64,000 nucleotides of DNA from Ectopseudomonas guguanensis (GTDB lineage Bacteria > Pseudomonadota > Gammaproteobacteria > Pseudomonadales > Pseudomonadaceae). The translations under genes were made by a program, and so were the position numbers. The stretch is taken from the NCBI RefSeq assembly GCF_900104265.1, contig NZ_FNJJ01000002.1:49370-113369 (forward strand). The letters run 5' to 3'. Of this stretch, positions 28,247-36,265 are shown piece after piece. Numbering within the stretch: the first letter of the stretch is position 1; every line of letters starts with the position of its first letter. The notes under the pieces were generated by a model, which was not told the DNA's origin, made no database searches, and saw only the letters and a list, made by a program, of their open reading frames with translations.

Positions 28247-29443
28247 ATGAACGCTCCCACTCTGCATATCGCCCTGATCAGCGAAACCTTCCCGCCGGAA
28301 ATCAATGGCGTGGCCAATACCCTCGGTCGCCTGGTCGATGGTCTGCGCAGCAGAGGCCATCGCGTACAACTGGTGCGCCCGCGGCAGGCGCACGACGACG
28401 CGCCGCAGCCCGATCCCGAGTTGCTGCTGACCCGCGGCTGGCCGCTGCCCGGCTACCCGGGTCTGCAGTGGGGTCAGTCGTCGCTGCACAAGCTGCTGCG
28501 CCGCTGGAAACGCCAGCGCCCGGACGTGCTCTACATCGCCACCGAGGGTCCTTTGGGGCTCTCTGCCCTGCGCGCGGCAAGGCGCCTGGCGATCCCGGTG
28601 GTCAGCGGCTTCCACACCAATTTCCAGCAGTACACCGGGCACTATGGCTTCGGCCTGCTGACCCGTGTGCTGACCAACTACCTGCGCTGGTTCCACAACC
28701 GCACGCAGCTGACCCTGGTGCCGAGCATCGGCCAGCAGGTGGAGCTGCAACGCCGCGACTTCGAGCGCCTGGCCCTGCTCGCCCGTGGCGTCGACAGCCA
28801 GCTGTTTCACCCGCGCAGGCGCAGCGACGAATTGCGCGAAAGCTGGGGCCTGGGTCCTGAGGATCTGGCGGTGGTGCATGTCGGCCGCCTGGCAGCGGAA
28901 AAGAACCTCGGCCTGCTGGTCAAGGCCTTCCGCGCCCTGCAGCAGGCGCACCCGCAACGACACATGCGCCTGATCCTGGTCGGCGACGGGCCGCTGCGCG
29001 CCAGCCTCCAGGCGCAACTACCGGATGCTCTGTTCTGCGGCCTGCAGCGTGGCGAAGCGCTGGCCAGGCACTATGCCTCGGGCGATCTGTTCCTCTTTCC
29101 CAGCCTTTCGGAAACCTTCGGCAACGTGGTGCTAGAGGCCCTGGCGTCGAGCCTGGGCGTGGTGGCCTTCGACCAGGCTGCGGCGGCCCAGCATATCCAC
29201 CATGGCCACAACGGCATGCTCGCGCGCCCGGGTGACGAGGCGGGCTTCTGCGAAGCAGCCTGCGAACTGCTGGAGGATGCAGAGGTGTTGCGACGCATCC
29301 GCCTCAATGCCCGCCGCCATGCCAGCCACCTCAGCTGGGACGGCATCGTCGCGCTGTTCGAGCAGCACCTGCGCAGCGCCATGCTGCCTCAGGTGAGCGT
29401 CGAAGCAGAGCTTGCCGGTAGGGCGAGTGAAACCCGCCATTGA
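28247..29443 (+). CDS. GT4 family glycosyltransferase (MgtA/PimB-like)
   Basis: 398 aa. The N-terminal domain starts HIALISETFPPEINGVANTLGRL, a signature of GDP-mannose or UDP-sugar dependent lipid glycosyltransferases, with VVSGFHTNFQQYTGHYGFG. The C-terminal Rossmann domain has VVHVGRLAAEKNLGLLVKAF, GDGPLR and the EX7E motif SETFGNVVLEAL. There is no signal peptide; cytosolic or peripheral membrane. It resembles alpha-mannosyltransferases and glucuronosyl/glucosyl diacylglycerol synthases; donor and acceptor cannot be told from sequence. Divergent from the hydroxylase-SRPBCC gene, sharing a 171-bp promoter region. Confidence 0.88.
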   Translation: MNAPTLHIALISETFPPEINGVANTLGRLVDGLRSRGHRVQLVRPRQAHDDAPQPDPELLLTRGWPLPGYPGLQWGQSSLHKLLRRWKRQRPDVLYIATEGPLGLSALRAARRLAIPVVSGFHTNFQQYTGHYGFGLLTRVLTNYLRWFHNRTQLTLVPSIGQQVELQRRDFERLALLARGVDSQLFHPRRRSDELRESWGLGPEDLAVVHVGRLAAEKNLGLLVKAFRALQQAHPQRHMRLILVGDGPLRASLQAQLPDALFCGLQRGEALARHYASGDLFLFPSLSETFGNVVLEALASSLGVVAFDQAAAAQHIHHGHNGMLARPGDEAGFCEAACELLEDAEVLRRIRLNARRHASHLSWDGIVALFEQHLRSAMLPQVSVEAELAGRASETRH

Positions 29444-29469
29444 AGGTCGGCGGGTTTCACCCGCCCTAC
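29418..29469. repeat. REPIN-like doublet GTAGGGCG..AAACCCGCC overlapping the GT4 stop
   Basis: GTAGGGCGAGTGAAACCCGCC faces GGCGGGTTTCACCCGCCCTAC. The last eight codons of the glycosyltransferase lie inside the left arm, so the insertion may have remodelled its C-terminus. A related element is at 31365-31417. Confidence 0.75.
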
Positions 29470-29499
29470 GCCAGCCCCCCGCTCAAAACAGGCAGGCAT

Positions 29500-29524
29500 A
29501 AAAAAGCCCCGATGTGCCGGGGCT
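29500..29524 (-). terminator. Intrinsic terminator of the OYE gene
   Basis: AGCCCCG (29505-29511) and CGGGGCT (29518-29524) form the stem, and the minus strand continues with TTTTTT (complement of 29500-29505). It lies 40 bp after the stop of the flavin oxidoreductase. Confidence 0.85.
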
Positions 29525-29564
29525 GAAAACCGGGCGCCGGATCGCGACGCCCGCCAGAAAAGAC

Positions 29565-30677
29565 TCAGACCAGCGAGGTCAGCGCCTCGCGGCTGAACGG
29601 CAGAATGTCCTGCTCGCGGCCTTCACGCACCTTCACTGCCCAATCCGGGTCGACCAGTAGCGCACGACCTACGGCGACCAGATCGAACTCCTCCTTGTTC
29701 AGGCGCTCGAGCAGGTTCTCGATGCTGGCCGGCGCCGCCACCTTGTCGGTCTTGACCATGAACTGCAGGAACTCGCCATCCAGGCCGACGCTGCCGACGG
29801 TGATGGTCGGCTTGCCGGTGAGCTTGCGCGTCCAGCCGGCCAGGTTGAGGTCGCTGCCTTCGAACTCCGGCTCCCAGAAGCGGCGGGTCGAGCAATGGAA
29901 GATGTCCACGCCGGCCTCGGACAGCGGCTTGAGGAAGGCCTCCAACTGCTCCGGGGTCTGCACCAGGCGCGCGCTGTAGTCCTGCTGTTTCCACTGCGAG
30001 AAGCGCAGGATGATCGGGAAGTCCGGACCGACCGCAGCGCGCACCGCCTGGATCAGCTCGATGGCGAAACGCGAACGCGCCGCCAGGTCGCCACCGTACT
30101 GGTCGGAGCGCTGGTTGCTGCCTTCCCAGAAGAACTGGTCGATCAGGTAGCCGTGGGCGCCATGGATCTCCACGCCATCCATGCCGATGGCCTTGGCATC
30201 GCGCGCAGCCTGGGCGAAGGCGGCGATCACTTCATCGATATCGGCCTGGGTCATGCCGTGCACCACCACCTCGCCGTCCTTGACCTTCTCCATCGGACCA
30301 TAGCCGGGCACGCTGGCGTCCGGCTCGGTGCCCAGACGACGCACGTTACCGACGTGCCAGAGCTGCGGGACGATCTTGCCGCCTTCGGCGTGCACCGCCT
30401 CGACCACCTGCTTCCAGCCAGCCAGGGCGTCTTCGCCGTAGAAACGCGGCACGTTCGGGTAGCCGTTGGCGGCCTTGTGGCCGACCGTGGTGCCCTCGGT
30501 GACGATCAGGCCAACGCCCGCAGCCGCACGGCGACGGTAATACTCGATGACCTTGGCGTTGGGCACGCCGCCGGGCGAGAAGGATCGGGTCATCGGCGCC
30601 ATGACCACACGTGTCGGCAGCTCCAGGTTACCGAGGCGGAACGGGGCGAACAGGGCTTGAACGGGAGCGCTCATCAT
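29565..30677 (-). CDS. Old yellow enzyme family NADH:flavin oxidoreductase
   Basis: 370 aa TIM-barrel flavoprotein. FMN and substrate motifs: NLELPTRVVMAPMTRS, PQLWHVGN, GVEIHGAHGYLIDQFFWEGSNQRSDQYGG and LVAVGRALLVDPDW. The active-site pair is HGAH (His/His). Such enzymes reduce activated alkenes and nitro compounds such as N-ethylmaleimide. Two adjacent ATGs (30677, 30674); either could be used. The insertion FIHCSTRRFWEPEFEGSDLNLAGW-like segment is typical of the bacterial 2-enoate/NemA-like branch. Downstream of and probably co-transcribed with a tetR gene (24-bp gap), as in nemRA. Confidence 0.92.
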   Translation of the reverse strand: MMSAPVQALFAPFRLGNLELPTRVVMAPMTRSFSPGGVPNAKVIEYYRRRAAAGVGLIVTEGTTVGHKAANGYPNVPRFYGEDALAGWKQVVEAVHAEGGKIVPQLWHVGNVRRLGTEPDASVPGYGPMEKVKDGEVVVHGMTQADIDEVIAAFAQAARDAKAIGMDGVEIHGAHGYLIDQFFWEGSNQRSDQYGGDLAARSRFAIELIQAVRAAVGPDFPIILRFSQWKQQDYSARLVQTPEQLEAFLKPLSEAGVDIFHCSTRRFWEPEFEGSDLNLAGWTRKLTGKPTITVGSVGLDGEFLQFMVKTDKVAAPASIENLLERLNKEEFDLVAVGRALLVDPDWAVKVREGREQDILPFSREALTSLV

Positions 30678-30701
30678 CTTTCCTCTGGGGTTGAAGGGTA
30701 A

Positions 30702-31292
30702 TCAGGCCTGCAGCAAGCGCTCCAGGCGGGTGACGAAAGCTTCCAGCGGCTGCAGAGTGCGGCCCACCTTGAGGCGGGCGAGCACGCCCTGCCAGGCGTC
30801 GCTGATGAAGGTAGCGAGGTTGCCGCAGTCCTCGTCGGCCGGCAGTTCACCGGCAGCCTGCGCCTGCTCCAGGCAGTCGCGCAGGATATCCACCGAGGCC
30901 TGCTGGATAGCCGCGACCTCGGCGCCGATGGCCGGGAGCATCTCGCTCATCTCGAAACTCAGGCTGCCGATGAAGCAGTGGTACTGCGGCGTCTCCTGCC
31001 GGGCGAAGTGCGCCAGCAGGTCGCGGTAATAAGCGAGGATGCGTGCCCGCGGACTCAACGCCGGATCGTTCAGCGCCTGGGCATAGCGCGCCAGGCGCGG
31101 CCGATAGATGAAGGCCAGCGCCTGCAGGGCGAAGTCTTCCTTGCTGGCGAAGTAGTGATAGAAGCTGCCCTTGGGAATCCCGGCCGCCTGAACGATTTCC
31201 AGCACGCCGGTGCCGTGATAACCGCGCCGGGTCATCACCGCCGAGCCCTTGCTGAGGATCAGGTCGCGCTTGTCGAGTCGAATGCTGTTCAT
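30702..31292 (-). CDS. TetR family repressor, NemR-like
   Basis: 196 aa. The N-terminal helix-turn-helix (about 10-55) reads KRDLILSKGSAVMTRRGYHGTGVLEIVQAAGIPKGSFYHYFASKEDF, a strong TetR match. The C-terminal ligand domain contains Cys residues in QYHCFIGSLSFEM and RDCLEQAQ, which could sense electrophiles as in NemR (inference). I choose ATG 31292; an in-frame GTG at 31328 gives 12 more residues, but no start has a strong ribosome binding site. The linked OYE gene suggests it controls electrophile detoxification. Confidence 0.88.
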   Translation of the reverse strand: MNSIRLDKRDLILSKGSAVMTRRGYHGTGVLEIVQAAGIPKGSFYHYFASKEDFALQALAFIYRPRLARYAQALNDPALSPRARILAYYRDLLAHFARQETPQYHCFIGSLSFEMSEMLPAIGAEVAAIQQASVDILRDCLEQAQAAGELPADEDCGNLATFISDAWQGVLARLKVGRTLQPLEAFVTRLERLLQA

Positions 31293-31306
31293 GGCGCCGA
31301 GCATAT

Positions 31307-31314
31307 GACCGGTC
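31307..31314. promoter_or_regulatory. Possible TetR operator core GACCGGTC
   Basis: A perfect 8-bp palindrome GACCGGTC 15 bp upstream of the chosen tetR start. NemR-type repressors bind palindromes with GACC/GGTC half sites. It would be coding sequence if the longer GTG start were used. Weak evidence. Confidence 0.3.
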
Positions 31315-31364
31315 GTCTCGCTCGGCACAGCACTATTGATGATGGTGATTGAGGATTAGAAAAC

Positions 31365-31417
31365 GTAGGGCGGGTGCAACCGCCGCTAGCCGGTCTGGCG
31401 GGCTGCACCCGCCCTAC
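31365..31417. repeat. Inverted doublet GTAGGGCGGGTGCA / TGCACCCGCCCTAC
   Basis: Perfect 14-bp arms (31365-31378 and 31404-31417) with a 25-nt spacer, between tetR and pgeF. Same family as 29418-29469. Confidence 0.8.
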
Positions 31418-31423
31418 TCAAGC

Positions 31424-32155
31424 TCAGGACTGCAGCCAGATCAGCGAAGCGAAGCGCCCGGTGCGGGGGTTGCGGCGATAGGAATAGAAACGCGGATCGG
31501 AGTAGGTGCAAAGCCCGCCACCGCTGACCGCAGTCACGCCGATGGCGGCCAGGCGAATGCGCGCCAGCTGGTAGATATCGGCCATGAACTTGCCGGCATT
31601 GACGCTGGGCAGGAATGCACTGGCCGCCTCCGCGTGCTGCCCTATGAAGGCCTCGCGCACCTCGCCGCCCACCTCGAAAGCGGCCGGGCCGATGGCCGGG
31701 CCGAGCCACACCAGCAGTTCCTCCGGCGCCACGTCCAGCGCCTGTACGGTCGCTTCCAGCACACCACCGGCCAACCCGCGCCAGCCGGCATGGGCCGCCG
31801 CCACGCGGGTACCGGCGCGGTCGCAGAACAGTGCCGGCAGGCAGTCGGCCGTCATCGCCGTGCAGGCGATACCGGGCGTGGCCGTCCAGTTGCCATCGGC
31901 CTCGATGACCACGGCCGGGTCGGCCTCTGCCACGACGATGCCGTGCACCTGGCGCAGCCAGGCCGGCTGACATCCAAGCGCATCGACCAGATGGGCACGA
32001 TTGCTCGCCACCGCAGCCGGATCATCATCGACATGATCACCGAGATTGAAGGTATCGAACGGCGCCGCGCTGACGCCGCCGCTGCGGGTGGTGACGCAGG
32101 CGCGTACATTGGCCGGCGCTGGCCAGTCGGGCGTCAGCCAGTCGTGAAGACTCAC
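31424..32155 (-). CDS. pgeF: Peptidoglycan editing factor PgeF (YfiH, multicopper polyphenol oxidase fold)
   Basis: 243 aa from GTG 32155, overlapping the rluD stop (GTGA). YfiH/PgeF hydrolyses misincorporated L-serine-containing muropeptide precursors and keeps the peptidoglycan stem faithful; older annotations call it laccase. Zn-ligand residues fit His71 (RQVHG), Cys105 (TADCLP) and His122 (AAAHAGWRGL). Other blocks: TTRSGGVS, FNLGDHVDDDPAAV, WLGPAIGPAAFEVG. Follows rluD as in many gammaproteobacteria. Confidence 0.93.
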   Translation of the reverse strand: MSLHDWLTPDWPAPANVRACVTTRSGGVSAAPFDTFNLGDHVDDDPAAVASNRAHLVDALGCQPAWLRQVHGIVVAEADPAVVIEADGNWTATPGIACTAMTADCLPALFCDRAGTRVAAAHAGWRGLAGGVLEATVQALDVAPEELLVWLGPAIGPAAFEVGGEVREAFIGQHAEAASAFLPSVNAGKFMADIYQLARIRLAAIGVTAVSGGGLCTYSDPRFYSYRRNPRTGRFASLIWLQS

Positions 32156-33126
32156 CCGACGAAAGCCTCACGATCCTGGCGCAGCAGGGTCAGTAGCCAG
32201 ACCAGATCATCCGGCAGCTCCGACTCCCACTTCATGCGCTTGCCCGTAGCCGGATGATCCAGCTCGAGAAAGCGTGCATGCAACGCCTGACGCGGGAATT
32301 CCTTGAGGCTCTGCACCAGTGTCGGGCTGGCGGCTGGCGGAATGCGGAAACGGCCGGCGTAGACCGGATCGCCCACCAGCGGGTAGCCAACGTGGGTCAT
32401 GTGCACACGAATCTGGTGGGTACGCCCGGTTTCCAGCTTGACCCGTACATGGGTGTGCGAGCGGTAGCGTTCGAGCACGCGGTAGTGACTGATCGCCGGC
32501 TTGCCGCCATCGGTCACTGCCATACGCTGACGCTGGCTGGAGCTGCGGCCAATCGGCGCATCGATGGTGCCGCCGGCGGTGATCACGCCGATGCAGATGC
32601 ATTCATAGATGCGGCTGACGCTGCGCTTCTGCAGTTGTTCGACCAGATTGGTCTGCGCCTGCAGGGTCTTGGCCACCACCATCAGGCCGGTGGTGTCCTT
32701 GTCCAGGCGATGGACGATGCCGGCGCGCGGCACATTGACGATATCCGGCACGTGGTGCAGCAGGGCGTTGAGCAGCGTGCCGTCGGCATGCCCGGCAGCC
32801 GGGTGCACGACCAGGCCTGCGGGTTTGTCGATCACCAGCAGGTGTTCGTCCTCATAGACGATATTGAGTTCGATGTCCTGCGCCACCCACTCGCCCTGCG
32901 CTTCCTGCTCGGCATCCAGTACCAGGGTCGAGCCGGCATGCACGGTGTCGCGCGGACGGGCCACGGCGCCATCGACGGTCAGGCGACCTTCCTTGATCCA
33001 GGTGGAAAGGCGCGAACGGGAGTACTCGCCAAACAGCTGCGCAGCCACCTGGTCGAGGCGTTGACCGCCCTGTTCGAAGGGGACAATGGCCTGAAGTTGG
33101 ATCAGCTGCTTATTTATAGAGGTCAT
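32152..33126 (-). CDS. rluD: 23S rRNA pseudouridine synthase RluD
   Basis: 324 aa (326 in E. coli). It makes pseudouridines 1911, 1915 and 1917 in helix 69 of 23S rRNA. An N-terminal S4 domain (about 18-80, [11 protein letters not shown]...[16 protein letters not shown]) is followed by the catalytic domain with Asp142 in [13 protein letters not shown] 33126 gives the conserved N-terminus; the upstream extension lies in the promoter region. The 138-bp gap to divergent bamD must hold both promoters. Confidence 0.96.
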   Translation of the reverse strand: MTSINKQLIQLQAIVPFEQGGQRLDQVAAQLFGEYSRSRLSTWIKEGRLTVDGAVARPRDTVHAGSTLVLDAEQEAQGEWVAQDIELNIVYEDEHLLVIDKPAGLVVHPAAGHADGTLLNALLHHVPDIVNVPRAGIVHRLDKDTTGLMVVAKTLQAQTNLVEQLQKRSVSRIYECICIGVITAGGTIDAPIGRSSSQRQRMAVTDGGKPAISHYRVLERYRSHTHVRVKLETGRTHQIRVHMTHVGYPLVGDPVYAGRFRIPPAASPTLVQSLKEFPRQALHARFLELDHPATGKRMKWESELPDDLVWLLTLLRQDREAFVG

Positions 33127-33264
33127 GTTCGGCAACGGCGGGAGCCTGGCCTTTGGTTTCGGCGACAGGCTTGTGGTTAAATACGTCGTCTTTGCCCCAG
33201 GGGTTTCCGGGGGCACTCATCATAACAGGACGGCCGCGCGGCCGTCACAGGGACGCAAGCCGCC

Positions 33265-34257
33265 ATGCAAGTGAAACACCTGCTGCTGATCGCCATCCTC
33301 GCCCTTACCGCCGCCTGCTCCTCCAAGCAGCCGGAGGTCGATGAAAACCTCAGCGAGGTGGAGCTGTACCAGCAGGCCCAGGCCGACCTGGACAACCGCA
33401 GCTACACCCAGGCCATCGCCAAACTGAAAGCACTGGAATCGCGCTATCCGTTCGGTCGCTACGCCGAGCAGGCACAGCTTGAGCTGATCTACGCCTACTA
33501 CAAGAATGCCGAGCCGGAAGCTGCCAAGTCCTCGGCCGAGCGTTTCATCCGCCTGCACCCGCAGCATGCCAACGTCGACTACGCCTACTACCTCAAGGGC
33601 CTGGCCTCGTTCGACCAGGATCGCGGCCTGCTGGCGCGCTTCCTGCCGCTGGACATGACCAAGCGTGACCCGGGCGCCGCGCGCGACTCCTACAACGAGT
33701 TCGCCCAGCTCACCAGCCGTTACCCGAACAGCCGCTACGCCCCGGACGCCAAGCAGCGCATGATCTACCTGCGCAACCTGCTGGCCGCCTATGAAGTGCA
33801 CGTCGGCCACTACTACCTGACCCGTCAGGCCTACGTCGCCGCCGCCAACCGTGGCCGTTACGTGGTGGAAAACTTCCAGGAGACGCCCGCGGTCGGCGAC
33901 GGCCTGGCGATCATGACCGAGGCCTATCAGCGTCTGTCGCTGAACGACCTGGCCGCCAGCAGCCTGGAAACCCTCAAGCTCAACTATCCCGATCACCCGA
34001 GCCTGGAGAACGGTGAGTTCGTCCCGCGCGAAGAAGAAGCCGACAACCGCTCCTGGCTGGCCAAGGCCACCCTGGGCCTGATCGAAACCGACACGCCGCT
34101 GCCGCCGGGCGAAACCCGCGCCAGCCAGGATGTGATCCGCCAGTACGAAGACGCCGAGCAACAGATCCCGGCCGAACTGCAGCAGGACGCCAGAACTGGC
34201 GAAACCGCGAAGAAGCGTTCGATCTGGAGCTACCTGACCTTCGGTCTGTTCGACTGA
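33265..34257 (+). CDS. bamD: Outer membrane assembly lipoprotein BamD
   Basis: 330 aa. The signal peptide ends in lipobox LTAAC with Cys18. Five TPR-like repeats follow ([32 protein letters not shown] onward). BamD is the essential lipoprotein of the BAM complex that folds outer-membrane barrel proteins, including AlgE and the DUF481 proteins encoded here. The C-terminal tail after about 270 is low-complexity and Pseudomonas-specific. Ends in a strong terminator. Confidence 0.96.
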   Translation: MQVKHLLLIAILALTAACSSKQPEVDENLSEVELYQQAQADLDNRSYTQAIAKLKALESRYPFGRYAEQAQLELIYAYYKNAEPEAAKSSAERFIRLHPQHANVDYAYYLKGLASFDQDRGLLARFLPLDMTKRDPGAARDSYNEFAQLTSRYPNSRYAPDAKQRMIYLRNLLAAYEVHVGHYYLTRQAYVAAANRGRYVVENFQETPAVGDGLAIMTEAYQRLSLNDLAASSLETLKLNYPDHPSLENGEFVPREEEADNRSWLAKATLGLIETDTPLPPGETRASQDVIRQYEDAEQQIPAELQQDARTGETAKKRSIWSYLTFGLFD

Positions 34258-34275
34258 TCGATGCGTCACCGAAAC

Positions 34276-34299
34276 GGGAGGCCACGGCCTCCCTTTTTA
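34276..34299 (+). terminator. Intrinsic terminator of bamD
   Basis: GGGAGGC / GCCTCCC-type stem (34276-34293) with a 4-nt loop, then TTTTTATT. Confidence 0.9.
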
Positions 34300-34444
34300 T
34301 TGCCTGGCGTTTTCTGCCGCCCCTGTCCGGCCAGCGGCGCGAGCCGGGCCGCCCGGAAGCAGCGCACAGGCTGTCACGCCGCTACTGTGCCGATGCCCCC
34401 GGCTTGGCTAAACTGCCGACTTTGAACGAACAAAAGAGCACGAT

Positions 34445-34681
34445 ATGGGTCTTTTTCGCCTGCTGTTCTGGGTCGCCGTCATCTTCGCCGCGATCTGGAT
34501 CTGGCGCCGCTTCATCAGCACACCCAAGAGCACTCGCCCCCCCGAAGACGCGGCCGCGCCCATGGTGCGCTGCGCGCACTGCGGCGTGCACGTTCCCAAG
34601 GCCCAGGCCCTGAACCAGGACCAGCACTGGTACTGCAGCCAGCCCCACCTCGAACGAGGCCCGCATACCGGTGACCGCTGA
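34445..34681 (+). CDS. PP0621-family small membrane-anchored zinc-ribbon-like protein
   Basis: 78 aa. One N-terminal helix (MGLFRLLFWVAVIFAAIWIW) and a basic-acidic linker lead to CAHCGVHVP ... WYCSQPHL, a CxxC-x(n)-C-x3-H pattern that could bind zinc. This small protein regularly precedes pilS in Pseudomonas. The gene's last 11 bases overlap the pilS GTG start, so it is likely translationally coupled to the sensor kinase. Function unknown. Confidence 0.85.
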   Translation: MGLFRLLFWVAVIFAAIWIWRRFISTPKSTRPPEDAAAPMVRCAHCGVHVPKAQALNQDQHWYCSQPHLERGPHTGDR

Positions 34682-36263
34682 TCTCAGCGTGCAGGGCAGC
34701 ACCCAGGGGCGACGCATCCTCAGGCTCTATCATTTCTATCGCCTGAGCATCGGCCTGGCGCTGATCCTGATGATCTCCAGCAACCTCGACGAGCAACTGC
34801 TGGATGTCGTGCATATCGACCTGTTTCGAACGGGCAGCTGGGTCTACCTGATCCTCAACATCTTCATCGCCGTGCTGGTGCAAAAGCCCAAGCACCTGAT
34901 GCAGCTGTTCAGCCTGGCGCTGGTGGACGTGATCTTCCTCTCCGCGCTGTTCTACGCCGCCGGCGGCACACCCAGCGGCATCGGCAACCTGCTGGTGATC
35001 GCCGTAGCCATCGCCAATATCCTGCTGCGCGGACGCATAGGCCTGCTGATCGCCGCCATCGCCGCCATGGCGCTGATCTACCTGACCTTCTACCTCAGCC
35101 TCAGCCGCCCGGCCGCTGCCGCCCAGTACGTGCAGGCCGGCGCCCTTGGCGCACTGTGCTTCGCCGGTGCGCTGTTCATCCAGGGCATCACGCGCCGCCT
35201 GCAGGTGAGCGAGAGCCTGGCCGAACAGCGCGCAGCCGATGTGGCCAATCTGGAAGAGCTCAACGAGCAGATCCTGCAGCGCATGCGCACCGGCATCCTG
35301 GTACTCGATACCCAGCACCGCGTGCTGCTGGCCAACCAGGGCGCCACCCAGTTGCTGGGCCGCGGCGAACTGACCGGCAAGATCATCGACCCGCACTGCC
35401 CCGAGCTGGTCAAACGCCTGCAGCAGTGGCTGCACAACCCGACTCTGCGCCCGGACAGCCTGCAGGCGCAGGCCGACGGTCCGATGCTGCAGCCCAGCTT
35501 CATCTCCCTGCAACGCGGCGAGCAGCAGCATACCCTGGTATTTCTCGACGACATTTCGCAAATCGCCCAGCAGGCGCAGCAACTCAAGCTAGCCTCCCTC
35601 GGCCGCCTGACCGCCGGCATCGCCCACGAGATCCGCAACCCGCTCGGCGCCATCAGCCACGCCGCCCAGCTGCTGCAGGAATCGGAAGACCTGCAAGGCC
35701 CGGATCAGCGCCTGGCGCAGATCATCCAGGACCACTCCAAGCGCATGAACCTGGTGATCGAGAACGTCCTGCAGCTGTCCCGCCGGCGCCAGGCCGAGCC
35801 GCAACTGCTGGATCTGAAATACTGGCTGCACCGTTTCGCCAGCGAGTTCCGCAGCTCGGCCCCGGCTGACCGGCAGATCCATCTGGAAACCCAGGGCGGC
35901 AGCCTGCAAACACGCATGGACCCGCACCAGCTGACCCAGGTGCTGACCAACCTGGTGCAGAACGGCCTGCGCTACAGCGCGCAGAAGCACCGGCTCGGCC
36001 AGGTCTGGCTGCGCCTGTTCCGCGACGAGGTCAGCGACCTGCCGGTACTGGAAGTGCTCGACGACGGCCCCGGCGTGCCGCCCGAGCAGGAACAGCACAT
36101 CTTCGAGCCCTTCTACACCACCGAAAACAAGGGCACCGGCCTCGGCCTGTATATCTCCCGCGAGCTGTGCCAGGGCAACCAGGCCCGCCTCGACTATAAA
36201 CCTCGTGAAGGGGGCGGCAGCTGCTTCCGCATCACCTTCGCCCACCCGCGCAAACTGAGCTGA
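34671..36263 (+). CDS. pilS: Type IV pilus sensor histidine kinase PilS
   Basis: 530 aa from GTG 34671. Six hydrophobic helices at about 20-175, a PAS-like linker (about 190-290), then HisKA with phospho-acceptor His319 in GIAHEIRNPLGAISHA, the same number as in P. aeruginosa. N, G1 and G2 boxes of the ATPase domain follow (NLVQNGLRYS, DDGPGVPPE, GTGLGLYIS). PilS senses PilA in the inner membrane and phosphorylates PilR. Partner gene begins 2 bp downstream. Confidence 0.96.
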   Translation: MTADLSVQGSTQGRRILRLYHFYRLSIGLALILMISSNLDEQLLDVVHIDLFRTGSWVYLILNIFIAVLVQKPKHLMQLFSLALVDVIFLSALFYAAGGTPSGIGNLLVIAVAIANILLRGRIGLLIAAIAAMALIYLTFYLSLSRPAAAAQYVQAGALGALCFAGALFIQGITRRLQVSESLAEQRAADVANLEELNEQILQRMRTGILVLDTQHRVLLANQGATQLLGRGELTGKIIDPHCPELVKRLQQWLHNPTLRPDSLQAQADGPMLQPSFISLQRGEQQHTLVFLDDISQIAQQAQQLKLASLGRLTAGIAHEIRNPLGAISHAAQLLQESEDLQGPDQRLAQIIQDHSKRMNLVIENVLQLSRRRQAEPQLLDLKYWLHRFASEFRSSAPADRQIHLETQGGSLQTRMDPHQLTQVLTNLVQNGLRYSAQKHRLGQVWLRLFRDEVSDLPVLEVLDDGPGVPPEQEQHIFEPFYTTENKGTGLGLYISRELCQGNQARLDYKPREGGGSCFRITFAHPRKLS

Positions 36264-36265
36264 AC

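Noticed and set aside
28076..29017. N-terminal extension of the hydroxylase gene to 683 residues
   Set aside because: The extra 314 codons are antisense to the well-supported GT4 gene and lack family similarity; ATG 28075 has a good ribosome binding site.
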